From NCBI RefSeq assembly GCF_002954445.1, contig NZ_MQWA01000001.1, forward strand, positions 1 to 55,888: DNA of 55,888 nucleotides, written 5' to 3'. This document shows positions 9,177-17,206 of this stretch, in pieces (position 1 is the first letter of the stretch; every line of letters begins with the position of its first letter). Position numbers and translations under genes: made by a program. The stretch is from Rubritalea profundi (GTDB taxonomy: Bacteria > Verrucomicrobiota > Verrucomicrobiia > Verrucomicrobiales > Akkermansiaceae). The notes under the pieces are model-generated. The model was given only the letters and a program-made list of their open reading frames with translations. It had not been told where the DNA came from and made no database searches.

Positions 9177-12100
9177 ATGCATCGCGTTTTTGTCGAAAAA
9201 CAAACAGAGTTCAACTCTCCAGCTAAGGAGTTGCTCCACGACCTCAGAGAAAATCTGAGTCTCACCAACCTCGAAGGCGTACGCGTGATTCAGCGCTATG
9301 ACATCGATGGCCTCAGCGATGCTGATTTCGCACAAGCGAGCCAGCTGATCCTTTCCGAGCCACAGGTGGAAACAGCTTCCGCTGACCTCAGCGTTGCAGC
9401 AGACGAAACAGCTTTCGCAGTTGAGTTCCTTCCTGGTCAGTTCGACCAACGTGCAGACTCCGCAGCGCAGTGTGTGCAGATCCTTACTCAGCAGGACAAG
9501 CCAATCGTGATTTCAGCCCGCGTCATCATTCTCAAGGGCTGCATCTCCGCTGAGCAACTTGTCGCGATCAAAGGTTACGTGATCAATGCCGTTGATTCAC
9601 GCGAAGCATCGATGGAAGCTCCCGAGTCACTTGCTCAGGAAATCACCACTCCAGCAGACGTAGAGATCCTCGAGTGGTTCATCACATCCTCTGACGAAGA
9701 ACTCACAGCCAAGCGCAACGAGCTAGGACTAGCGATGAGCGCGCAGGACTTCATCTTCACACAGCGTTATTTCCGCGACGAAGAAGGCCGCAACCCGAGC
9801 ATCACAGAGATCAAGATGCTCGACACCTATTGGTCTGATCACTGCCGCCACACGACTTTCGCCACTAAGCTCAACGAAGTTACTTTCGCTGACGGCACAG
9901 AAATGATCAAAGCTGCTTACGTCAAATACCAAGAGACTCGTGAAGAAGTCTACGGTGCAAAGATCGACTCTCGCCCTGAGTGCTTAATGGACATCGCTCT
10001 GATGGGCATGAAAGAGCTTCGCAAGACAGGCGAACTCGACAACGTGGAGGTTTCCGAGGAAATCAACGCAGCTTCTATCGTCATTCCAGTCGACGTCGAT
10101 GGCGTCGATCAAGAGTGGCTGCTCATGTTCAAAAACGAGACACACAACCACCCAACTGAGATCGAGCCATTCGGTGGCGCGGCGACTTGTCTTGGTGGTT
10201 GTATTCGTGACCCACTTTCTGGCCGTTCCTACGTCTATCAGGCAATGCGCGTAACTGGTGCTGCGGACCCACGCACACCATTCGCTGACACAATGGCAGG
10301 CAAGCTGCCACAGCGTAAGATCTGTAAGGGCGCAGCTGACGGCTATTCATCCTACGGCAACCAAATCGGTCTCGCGACTGGTCAGGTAGCTGAAGTGTAC
10401 CACCCGAACTACGTTGCCAAGCGCATGGAAATCGGTGCGGTGGTGGCAGCAGCACCTAAAGAAAACGTCTTCCGCGGCTCACCAGCTGCTGGCGACGTAA
10501 TCCTCCTCATCGGTGGTCGCACTGGCCGCGACGGTGTTGGTGGAGCTACTGGTTCCTCTAAGGAGCACACAGACACAGCCCTCGACAACTCAGCTGAAGT
10601 TCAGAAAGGAAATGCTCCTACTGAACGCAAGGTGCAGCGTCTCTTCCGTAATGGTGAGCTGACTAAGAAAATCAAGATTTGTAACGACTTTGGTGCTGGC
10701 GGAGTTTCTGTCGCTATCGGCGAAATCGCTCCTTCACTGGTGATCAACCTCGATTCCGTGAAGAAGAAGTACGACGGCCTCGACGGCACTGAGCTCGCAA
10801 TTTCCGAGTCACAGGAACGTATGGCAATCTGCGTCGACCCATCCGAGATCGATTACTTCCTCGCTGAGTGCGACAAGGAAAACCTCGAGTGCGTTAAAGT
10901 AGCAGACGTTACTGACTCTGGCCGACTCGTCATTACATGGCGCGGCAAGAAAATCGTGGATTTTTCCCGCGCATTCCTCGACACCAATGGTGTGACTCTC
11001 AGCGCTGACCTCCAAGTCAACGCACCTACAACTGAGACTCCTTTAGGCAAGCCGATGGCTTCTCTCCTTTCTTCTAATTGCTCAGATCTGGAATCTAAAT
11101 TTACAACAGCACTTTCTGACCTCAACTCATGTGGTCAAAAAGGTCTCGGCGAGCAGTTCGATAGCTCAGTCGGTGCTGGCACGGTTCTCAGCCCATTCGG
11201 CGGTAAGTACCAACTCACTCCCACTGACTCAATGGTGGCTAAAATCCCACTCATTGCTGGCAACACCACGACTTGTTCTTACATGTCATGGGGCTTCAAT
11301 CCTAACATCGCTAGCTGGTCACCATACCACGGCGCAGTTTACGCGGTTACTGAGTCAGTCTGTCGTATTGTTTCCGCAGGTGGTCGTCTCAGCGACGTTC
11401 GCCTCACACTTCAGGAATACTTCGAAAAGCTCGGCACTGATCCAGCACGATGGGGCAAGCCATTCGCAGCTCTGCTCGGTGCTTTCACCGTGCAGAACGA
11501 GCTTCGCCTCGCTGCCATCGGCGGCAAGGACTCGATGTCCGGTTCGTTCAATGAAATCGACGTTCCACCGACACTCGTTTCCTTCGCAGTGGCTCCTGGT
11601 AAGACAACTCTCGCAGTTTCTCCTGAATTCAAAGAAGCTGGCAGCGACCTCTACCTCGTGACAACTCCACGTGACGAAAATCACCTTCCAGACTTCAAAA
11701 AGCTGATGGAAATTGCTAAAGCGCTGTACGCTGCTAACGAAGCTGGCGACATCAACGCAATGCACACCCTCGCAGAAGGCGGTCTCGCAGTCGGCATTTC
11801 CAAGATGTCCTTCGGTAACAAGATCGGCGCAGAACTCACACTCGCTGAAGACGCACTCTTCACTGAAGGTTACTTCAACTTCATCCTCGAAGTCAAAGCT
11901 GGAGCAACACTCCCAGCTGAACTCAACGCAGAGAAAATCGGTCAGACAACAGCAGCTCAGAACATCACTGTTGCTGGTGAAACTCTCGATATCGACACAC
12001 TCATCGCAGCTTGGACTAGAACGCTTGAAAGCACTTACCCGTCCAACACTACTGTGGCTCACAGCGAACTAGAGACATTCAGCTACGTAGAAGAAGCTTC

Positions 12101-12971
12101 CAGCCTCTTAGGCGAATCACCTAAGAGCACTTCATCACATAGAACAAAGAGCCTAGAAGGCTCTTCTACGGCTCGCCCAAAGGTAATCATCCCATGTTTC
12201 CCTGGAACAAACTCTGAATACGATTCAGCTAAGATGTTCAACGAAGCGGGTGGAGATGCGCACATCGAAGTGTTCCGCAACATCACTTCAGATCAAGTGA
12301 ACGCGTCACTCGCAGCACTAGCTAAGCAGATTAACGAATCTCAGATCCTCATGCTTCCTGGTGGATTCTCCGCTGGTGATGAGCCCGACGGTTCAGGCAA
12401 GTTCATCGCAACTGTGCTGCGCAACCCAATGGTTCGCGACGCAGTGATGGACCTCATCAAGAACCGCGAAGGACTCGTGCTCGGTATTTGTAACGGCTTC
12501 CAGGCTCTCATCAAAACTGGACTCGTGCCTTACGGTGAAATTCAAGACCCACAGGCAGGCGCACCGACACTCACATTCAACGACATCGGCCGCCACATCG
12601 CTTGCTACGCAACAACACGCATTGCATCCAACAAGTCACCTTGGCTCGCTAACACGCAGGTCGGTGATCTGCACAGCATCCCATTCTCACACGGCGAAGG
12701 CAAGTTCTACGCCACTGAGGAAGAGATCAAGCAGCTCGCTGCAAATGGCCAGATTGCTACCCAATACACGGACCTAGCCGGCGCACCGTCAATGGACATC
12801 GCCCACAACCCGAACGGCTCACTCTTCGCCGTCGAAGGCATCACATCGCCATGTGGACGGGTCTTTGGCAAGATGGGCCACACAGAGCGTCGCGGCCAAG
12901 ACGTAGCCAAGAACATCGCAGGCAACAAGCACCAGCCACTGTTTAAAGCAGGCGTCGCCTACTTTAGTTAA
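9177..12971 (+). CDS. purL: Phosphoribosylformylglycinamidine synthase, single-chain with glutaminase domain
   Basis: 1264 aa. Makes FGAM from FGAR, glutamine and ATP in purine synthesis. All parts are on one chain: N-terminal PurS-like region, then the synthetase halves with YWSDHCRHTTF (about 218-228), NETHNHPTEIEPFGGAATCLGG and a second AIRS-like half with GGKDSMSGSF, and a PurQ-type glutaminase from about residue 1002 with nucleophile Cys1105 in GICNGFQAL. The order and motifs fit the long clostridial/Bacteroides-type PurL (TIGR01857-like) rather than the PurSQL split. The linker before the glutaminase (about 970-1001) is low-complexity and is encoded by two hairpins (separate entry). Monocistronic, followed by a terminator. 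Confidence 0.96.
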   Translation: MHRVFVEKQTEFNSPAKELLHDLRENLSLTNLEGVRVIQRYDIDGLSDADFAQASQLILSEPQVETASADLSVAADETAFAVEFLPGQFDQRADSAAQCVQILTQQDKPIVISARVIILKGCISAEQLVAIKGYVINAVDSREASMEAPESLAQEITTPADVEILEWFITSSDEELTAKRNELGLAMSAQDFIFTQRYFRDEEGRNPSITEIKMLDTYWSDHCRHTTFATKLNEVTFADGTEMIKAAYVKYQETREEVYGAKIDSRPECLMDIALMGMKELRKTGELDNVEVSEEINAASIVIPVDVDGVDQEWLLMFKNETHNHPTEIEPFGGAATCLGGCIRDPLSGRSYVYQAMRVTGAADPRTPFADTMAGKLPQRKICKGAADGYSSYGNQIGLATGQVAEVYHPNYVAKRMEIGAVVAAAPKENVFRGSPAAGDVILLIGGRTGRDGVGGATGSSKEHTDTALDNSAEVQKGNAPTERKVQRLFRNGELTKKIKICNDFGAGGVSVAIGEIAPSLVINLDSVKKKYDGLDGTELAISESQERMAICVDPSEIDYFLAECDKENLECVKVADVTDSGRLVITWRGKKIVDFSRAFLDTNGVTLSADLQVNAPTTETPLGKPMASLLSSNCSDLESKFTTALSDLNSCGQKGLGEQFDSSVGAGTVLSPFGGKYQLTPTDSMVAKIPLIAGNTTTCSYMSWGFNPNIASWSPYHGAVYAVTESVCRIVSAGGRLSDVRLTLQEYFEKLGTDPARWGKPFAALLGAFTVQNELRLAAIGGKDSMSGSFNEIDVPPTLVSFAVAPGKTTLAVSPEFKEAGSDLYLVTTPRDENHLPDFKKLMEIAKALYAANEAGDINAMHTLAEGGLAVGISKMSFGNKIGAELTLAEDALFTEGYFNFILEVKAGATLPAELNAEKIGQTTAAQNITVAGETLDIDTLIAAWTRTLESTYPSNTTVAHSELETFSYVEEASSLLGESPKSTSSHRTKSLEGSSTARPKVIIPCFPGTNSEYDSAKMFNEAGGDAHIEVFRNITSDQVNASLAALAKQINESQILMLPGGFSAGDEPDGSGKFIATVLRNPMVRDAVMDLIKNREGLVLGICNGFQALIKTGLVPYGEIQDPQAGAPTLTFNDIGRHIACYATTRIASNKSPWLANTQVGDLHSIPFSHGEGKFYATEEEIKQLAANGQIATQYTDLAGAPSMDIAHNPNGSLFAVEGITSPCGRVFGKMGHTERRGQDVAKNIAGNKHQPLFKAGVAYFS
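12105..12165 (+). repeat. Two perfect hairpins inside the purL interdomain linker
   Basis: CTCTTAGG and CCTAAGAG form an 8-bp stem with a 7-base loop (12105-12127); AAGAGCC and GGCTCTT form a 7-bp stem with a 5-base loop (12147-12165). Both lie in the low-complexity linker between synthetase and glutaminase domains. Arm sequences of the two hairpins are related. This looks like a small palindromic insertion tolerated in frame; chance cannot be excluded. Confidence 0.45.
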
Positions 12972-13027
12972 TCGTTAATCGATAATAGTTAGCTAGATGC
13001 GCTGGTGCGCATGATAAAAAATATTTC

Positions 13028-13061
13028 AAAGCGCGTCCTAGTAATAGGCCGCCGCTTTTTT
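13028..13061 (+). terminator. Rho-independent terminator after purL
   Basis: Stem AAAGCG-CGTCCTA against TAGGCCGCCGCTTT (one bulge, one mismatch) with a 4-base loop and a run of six T. It lies 57 bp past the purL stop. Confidence 0.7.
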
Positions 13062-13151
13062 GATTTCTAGCTAGAGTTCGTAGAATTTGATACCTCAACC
13101 TCTCAAACAACACTAAACCGCATAAAACCGCATAAAACCAACTAACAGAGT

Positions 13152-14141
13152 ATGCTAAACATCGAACTCCTTAATACTCTTGTCAGACCCTTTGGGATTT
13201 CGGATGCGGACTTAGAGTTCATACAACACTCTCAAAATATTGTCTACCGACAGCTAAATCGGAAGCGTGTTATTCGTATTTCAAAAGAAAGGTATCGAAC
13301 TGAATCCCAAACAAAGGCTGAGTTAGATTGGGTAAACTATCTGGCGAAGCAAAATATCAGTGTGTGCCGCCCAGTTCCCACGGAGAATGGTCAAACTTTT
13401 CTCAGCTGCGTAATTGAAGGTGTGCACTACATTGTTTCGAGCTTCGAACACGCACCAGGTCTACCAGCACTACGCCAAGACGCCGATGAGGTAGTATTCG
13501 AAAAACTAGGAGCCCTGAATGGAAAGATGCACCAAACAGCCAAATCCTTCGCAACAACAGGTCACCCATTAGATCGACTCATGTGCCATGAATCACGTCT
13601 ATTAAATGAAGACTTTTTAGAGTTTAAGCAGTCTATCACCCCCAAGTTTAGAGACAGCATCCTAGACATGATCAGTGAGCTAAACGAAGGCAGAAGAACT
13701 CCTGAGTCATTCGGTCTAACACATGGAGACATCAACTTCGTAAACTTCTACCAAGACAATGGAGAGCTATGGATCTATGACTTCGACAACTGCGAATATG
13801 GCTACCACCTACAAGACCTTGCTACGACCCTCTATGATTCGATCTATTGCAAAGTATTGAACAAATTCGCCGATGAAGGACTAAACTCTCGAATCAAATT
13901 TTTATGGGGACCTCTATTGAAAGGTTACCTAATAAATAGCCCCTCAAAGGCAGTCGACACCTCACGTCTCAAGAAATTCTTTATTCTCAGAGAGGCCATC
14001 ATTTACGTCCACTACCACCGAACTTTGAATGTCGAAGAATTGGGGGATTCGTTCCACAGAGGGCTTGAGGTGATGAGGCTAAATGTGGAGAACCAGACGC
14101 ATCAGGTAGATTTCGCAGCAATCTCCAATCTCAAAAATTAA
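13152..14141 (+). CDS. APH/choline-kinase-fold phosphotransferase, SrkA-like
   Basis: 329 aa. Aminoglycoside-phosphotransferase-type kinase fold: N-lobe strand VIRISKERY, hinge region YIVSSFEHAPG, catalytic loop THGDINFVNF (near 197-206), metal-binding DFDNCEYGYHLQDLA (near 216-230). The spacing and the FDxxxxGxxxxDLA block fit the homoserine-kinase/SrkA-like branch, which phosphorylates small molecules or proteins, rather than antibiotic-modifying APH enzymes. The substrate is unknown. Stands alone between the purL terminator and a pseudogene. A 10-bp direct repeat (GCATAAAACC) occurs twice just before the gene, at about 13120-13139. Confidence 0.85.
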   Translation: MLNIELLNTLVRPFGISDADLEFIQHSQNIVYRQLNRKRVIRISKERYRTESQTKAELDWVNYLAKQNISVCRPVPTENGQTFLSCVIEGVHYIVSSFEHAPGLPALRQDADEVVFEKLGALNGKMHQTAKSFATTGHPLDRLMCHESRLLNEDFLEFKQSITPKFRDSILDMISELNEGRRTPESFGLTHGDINFVNFYQDNGELWIYDFDNCEYGYHLQDLATTLYDSIYCKVLNKFADEGLNSRIKFLWGPLLKGYLINSPSKAVDTSRLKKFFILREAIIYVHYHRTLNVEELGDSFHRGLEVMRLNVENQTHQVDFAAISNLKN

Positions 14142-14170
14142 CTTAAAAGCTGCATCAGTCGCACTTGCTG

Positions 14171-14369
14171 CTAGCTCGTGGAGGACTGCGCCTGCTCGAG
14201 GAACGCTTGGATGTAGTCGACGTCTGCATCCTCTTCGCGGATGCCTAGATAAATTTGCTTCTGCACGCCTTCTTTGCCTAACTTCACAGGGTGGATATCG
14301 TATCGTTCGGGCAAATTCGTTCACTAACCAGCGAGGCAATGCAATCACGCCTACAGCCAAGCCACCATC
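14171..14369 (-). pseudogene. Decayed 3' fragment of a metR-type LysR gene
   Basis: This stretch matches the last 200 bp of the LysR gene at 15100-15999 along its whole length. Readable pieces include IALPRWLVNEFA and, in another frame, KEGVQKQIYLGIREEDADVDYIQAFL followed by a stop at 14171-14173. One extra base after the NEFA codons breaks the frame. The fragment has no start and its 5' side ends exactly where the parE 3' end begins (14370). It is a partial duplication of the neighbouring gene, not a gene in its own right. Confidence 0.85.
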
Positions 14370-14711
14370 TCAAACATGCTCTTCAAGCTCCATATTATCA
14401 TGTAATATTCGAACAAGAAAGATTTTGTTATCTAACTCTTGGTAAACGAGAAAATGTCGAGGATTTTTCACGATCAATCCCTCAACAGGAGCTAACTTTC
14501 TGAAGTGTTTGGTGTGAATCAAGCGAATCTCCCCCATTTCAGGAAAAGGTTCGGAGCCTATAGTAAAAGGATCGTTACAAATCTCCTCCAAGCTCACACT
14601 AAGTAGTTCAGCATAGCGTTCGGTTGCTAACCGACCAAACTTATCTAACGACCATTCTAGGCACGCATTGATGTCATCAATTGCCTTCGACGAGCGATGT
14701 AGAGGCCTCAT
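14370..14711 (-). CDS. parE: ParE/RelE-family toxin
   Basis: 113 aa, slightly longer than the usual 95-100. ParE pattern: an N-terminal amphipathic helix pair (AIDDINACLEWSLDKFGRLATERYAELL), Pro-Phe after the helices, GEIRLIHTKHFRKL, FLVYQELDNKIFLVRILHDNMELEEHV. The last strand plus the His near the end is the family signature (RILHxxMDxxxH). ParE toxins poison DNA gyrase, whereas RelE types cut mRNA; which applies here cannot be told. Its ATG overlaps the antitoxin stop (ATGA), as is usual for these operons. Its stop abuts the LysR fragment. Confidence 0.88.
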   Translation of the reverse strand: MRPLHRSSKAIDDINACLEWSLDKFGRLATERYAELLSVSLEEICNDPFTIGSEPFPEMGEIRLIHTKHFRKLAPVEGLIVKNPRHFLVYQELDNKIFLVRILHDNMELEEHV

Positions 14712-14998
14712 TGAGGATTAGTTTCAGAACCAGCTAGCAAAGAATCCAAAGCTCCACGAATCGAAGATCGAATATCTGCTGAAGAGTTCAATACGTCCCC
14801 TTCAGCAAGAGTATCAATCCCTTTTTGAACCTCAACTTTAAGACGTTCTACTCTGTATCGCCTTTCCTCATCCAGCTTACACATCGCAGACAAAGCGGCC
14901 CGATGCACTTCACTAGCATTATTGAAGTAACCCGATTGAACCTGTTTTTTGACAAAACTATCAAGCACTGATGTTAAGTTTACATTCTGAGTTGGCAT
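14708..14998 (-). CDS. parD: ParD-family antitoxin
   Basis: 96 aa. The N-terminus MPTQNVNLTSVLDSFVKKQV followed by SGYFNNASEVHRAAL is the ParD ribbon-helix-helix signature. The C-terminal part (LKVEVQKGIDTLAEGDVL and on) is the usual toxin-wrapping region. Good ribosome-binding site (CAGGA 6-10 bp before ATG). First gene of the two-gene operon, with an overlapping promoter and inverted repeat upstream that fit autorepression. Confidence 0.9.
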   Translation of the reverse strand: MPTQNVNLTSVLDSFVKKQVQSGYFNNASEVHRAALSAMCKLDEERRYRVERLKVEVQKGIDTLAEGDVLNSSADIRSSIRGALDSLLAGSETNPQ

Positions 14999-15027
14999 AT
15001 TTTTCCTGTATAGATGAACTTACCCTC

Positions 15028-15058
15028 AAATTAGCCCCATTGGCAACGATTGTCAATG
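15028..15058 (-). promoter_or_regulatory. parDE promoter with overlapping operator
   Basis: On the minus strand TTGACA (15056-15051), a 17-bp spacer and TAATTT (15033-15028) form a near-consensus sigma-70 promoter 30 bp before parD. An inverted repeat, CATTGGCA and TGTCAATG around a 5-bp centre (15038-15058, 7 of 8 pairs), covers the -35 box and spacer, where ParD could repress its own operon. Confidence 0.65.
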
Positions 15059-15099
15059 AGTCACAAAATGACAAGCTGAGCCATGGCTAAAACCTCCAA

Positions 15100-15999
15100 T
15101 TAAGTTACAACAGATGGGGACTGTGCTTGATTGAGGAATGCTTGGATGTAATCAACGTCAGCATCCTCTTCGCGGATCCCTAGATAAATTTGTTTCTGCA
15201 CGCCTTCTTTGCCTAACTTCACAGGAAAGATGTCGTAGCTTTCGGCAAATTCGTCCACCAGCCAACGTGGTAGCGCAGTGACTCCTCGCCCGCATGCCAC
15301 CATCTGAATCATGATTTCAGTTGTTTCGATGAGTTTCTGGATTTTTACAGTCCTCCCAACAGGAGTGAGGAAGTTAGAAAAAATATCCAAACGATCAGAA
15401 CAGACAGGATAGGTGAATAAAGTTTCTTCGCTCAAGTCCTTGGGCTCAACATAATCATAGTCTTTGTATGGGTGATCTGCACCCACAACTAAGACTGGCT
15501 CGTAATCAAATACTGGCACAAAAGTGAGTTGTTTCTTTCTCACCGGGTCTGGTGTGACGATAATGTCAATTTCATGTGCTAGCAAAGCCTCCATCGCTGC
15601 AAATTTGAAGCGTTGGATGACATCCAAATCGACCGATGGCCAGTCCTGTAGGTAGGAATTTGTAATGGTTTGAAGCCACTGGTAGCAAGGATGACACTCC
15701 ATCCCGATCCTTAACAAACCTCTCTCACCTCGGCTAAATTGAATCAGCTGGTTTTCGGTGCGAATAAACTGCGGGATTTGCCGCTTAGCAGTCTTGAGTA
15801 AATGTTGCCCAGCTTGAGTTGGCAGCAGCTGTCTCCCCTTTCGCTGCCAAAGCTTAACTCCCAGCTGATCCTCTAGTTTACGTATGCTGTGGCTGAGGGC
15901 CGATTGTGTAAGGTGCAGTGATTCAGCTGCCGCTGTCATGCTTCCTTCTTTTTCGACTGCTAGAATGATCTCCAGATGAATGCGTTCTAAGTAGGTCAT
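15100..15999 (-). CDS. metR: LysR-family regulator, MetR-like
   Basis: 299 aa. N-terminal winged HTH (EKEGSMTAAAESLHLTQSALSHSIRKLEDQLGVKLW) and a C-terminal substrate-binding domain whose blocks follow E. coli MetR closely: IGMECHPCYQWLQ, FDYEPVLVVGADHPY, ETLFTYPVCSDRLDIFSNFLTP, IQMVACGRGVTALPRWLV. MetR senses homocysteine and activates methionine synthase genes. It is divergent from mesX-mesD, which matches that role, and inverted repeats lie in the shared 154-bp promoter region. The 3' third is duplicated as a decayed copy at 14171-14369 beyond the ParDE genes. Confidence 0.88.
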   Translation of the reverse strand: MTYLERIHLEIILAVEKEGSMTAAAESLHLTQSALSHSIRKLEDQLGVKLWQRKGRQLLPTQAGQHLLKTAKRQIPQFIRTENQLIQFSRGERGLLRIGMECHPCYQWLQTITNSYLQDWPSVDLDVIQRFKFAAMEALLAHEIDIIVTPDPVRKKQLTFVPVFDYEPVLVVGADHPYKDYDYVEPKDLSEETLFTYPVCSDRLDIFSNFLTPVGRTVKIQKLIETTEIMIQMVACGRGVTALPRWLVDEFAESYDIFPVKLGKEGVQKQIYLGIREEDADVDYIQAFLNQAQSPSVVT

Positions 16000-16007
16000 A
16001 ATTATGC

Positions 16008-16033
16008 ATGAGCTTTACTCATAGTTCGATGAG
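16008..16033. promoter_or_regulatory. Candidate MetR operator, site 1
   Basis: Three half-sites in a row: ATGAG, five bases, CTCAT, six bases, ATGAG. The first pair contains TGAGCTTTACTCA, which has the 4-5-4 geometry of the E. coli MetR box (TGAA-N5-TTCA). It lies 9 bp before the metR start codon, in a position to give autoregulation. Confidence 0.5.
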
Positions 16034-16097
16034 TAACCACCATTTTTATTCATCGGTCAATCCTGTTATGCTCAAAATATCAAAGCAAACAGAGGCA

Positions 16098-16112
16098 CTC
16101 ATTTCCGATGAG
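16098..16112. promoter_or_regulatory. Candidate MetR operator, site 2
   Basis: CTCAT, five bases (TTCCG), ATGAG, about 40 bp before mesX. It has the same half-sites as site 1, so the region holds repeated ATGAG/CTCAT arms. Assignment to MetR rests on position and on likeness to the known box. Confidence 0.45.
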
Positions 16113-16153
16113 CTGATTGCTTTAAACCGCACTTTAAACATTCAAAAATAACA

Positions 16154-17179
16154 ATGAATACCGTTCAGATTAAATCACAAGAAACAGCAAACCTAGCTAG
16201 AACCCAGAAAGGTTTTGCATACACTATTAAGAAAATTCGCTTCGATGAAAATTACCATCCCTCAGAAAATACCCGCGTCACTACCAACTTTGCCAATTTG
16301 GCGAGGGGAGAAAGCCGCCAAGAGAATTTGGGAAACACATTGAAAATGATAAACAGCCGATTCAACGCTTTAGCTTGTTGGGATAACCCCAAAGGTGATC
16401 GCTACACAGTTGATCTGGAAATCATCTCTGTCGATGTTGATATTGAAGGGAATGGCCAAAATTTCCCATCTATCGAAATTCTGAAGACCAGCATTCTTGA
16501 CCACAAAACCGACAAGCGCATTGATGGTATTGTAGGTAATAACTTCTCCTCTTATGTGCGTGATTATGATTTCAGCATATTACTGCCAGATCACATCAAA
16601 GCTCAGAAGAAGTTCAGTATCCCATCAGACTTTGGCGAGCTTCATGGCAAACTATTCCAGGACTTTATAGCATCTGATACTTACCAAGAAAATTTCGAGA
16701 AACTGCCAGTGATCTGCCTCAGCGTTTCAGATAAGAAAATCTACAGTCGCACACAAAATCAGCACCCAGCGCTAGGTGTCGAATATGAGCCGAACGAATC
16801 TTCTTTGACGGAGCTCTACTTCAAGAAAATGGGCTTAGAGGTACGTTACTTCATGCCTCCTAACAGCGTGGCTCCCCTGGCATTTTATTTCTTTGGTGAC
16901 CTGCTTAGTGATTACTCTTACTTCGAGCTCATCAGCACGATTAGCACGATGGAAACCTTCCAGAAAATCTACCGTCCTGAGATCTATAATGCGAACTCCA
17001 TTGCAGGCAATCAATACCAACCAAGTTTGACACACCCAGATCACTCAATCACTCGAATTGTGTATAACCGTGAGGAACGTAGTCAACTGGCACTCCAGCA
17101 AGGGAAGTTTACAGAGGAAGCCTTTATAAAGCCTTACCGATCATTCCTCCAGCAATGGTCAGATAGTCACGCAGTATAA
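16154..17179 (+). CDS. mesX: DUF1852 protein, MesX partner of methionine synthase MesD
   Basis: 341 aa, soluble, no signal or membrane segment. Recognised as DUF1852 by its conserved blocks: GFAYTIKKIRFDENYHPSE near the start, NTLKMINSRFNALA, YTVDLEIISVDVDIEG, LGVEYEP, and SLTHPDHSITRIVYNREERSQLA near the C-terminus. DUF1852 proteins (MesX) are encoded beside short MetE-like enzymes and are needed, with oxygen, for MesD-type folate-independent methionine synthesis (established by genetics in other bacteria). It is first in the operon, 27 bp ahead of mesD, and divergent from metR. How MesX acts is not known. Confidence 0.85.
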   Translation: MNTVQIKSQETANLARTQKGFAYTIKKIRFDENYHPSENTRVTTNFANLARGESRQENLGNTLKMINSRFNALACWDNPKGDRYTVDLEIISVDVDIEGNGQNFPSIEILKTSILDHKTDKRIDGIVGNNFSSYVRDYDFSILLPDHIKAQKKFSIPSDFGELHGKLFQDFIASDTYQENFEKLPVICLSVSDKKIYSRTQNQHPALGVEYEPNESSLTELYFKKMGLEVRYFMPPNSVAPLAFYFFGDLLSDYSYFELISTISTMETFQKIYRPEIYNANSIAGNQYQPSLTHPDHSITRIVYNREERSQLALQQGKFTEEAFIKPYRSFLQQWSDSHAV

Positions 17180-17206
17180 AGCACTCAAGTATTTAGAAAT
17201 TTTATT

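Noticed and set aside
11355-12062. 235-codon minus-strand ORF inside purL
   Set aside because: Cys/Ser/Glu-rich antisense shadow of the strongly conserved purL coding strand.
14079-14360. 93-codon minus-strand ORF with an Arg-rich middle
   Set aside because: Only the first residues (GVIALPRWLVNEFA) are real LysR sequence; the rest is the frameshifted remnant of metR and then antisense to the kinase gene end.
16000-16153. SAM or cobalamin riboswitch ahead of the methionine genes
   Set aside because: No conserved riboswitch core is visible; the region is short and occupied by inverted repeats that fit a LysR-type regulator instead.
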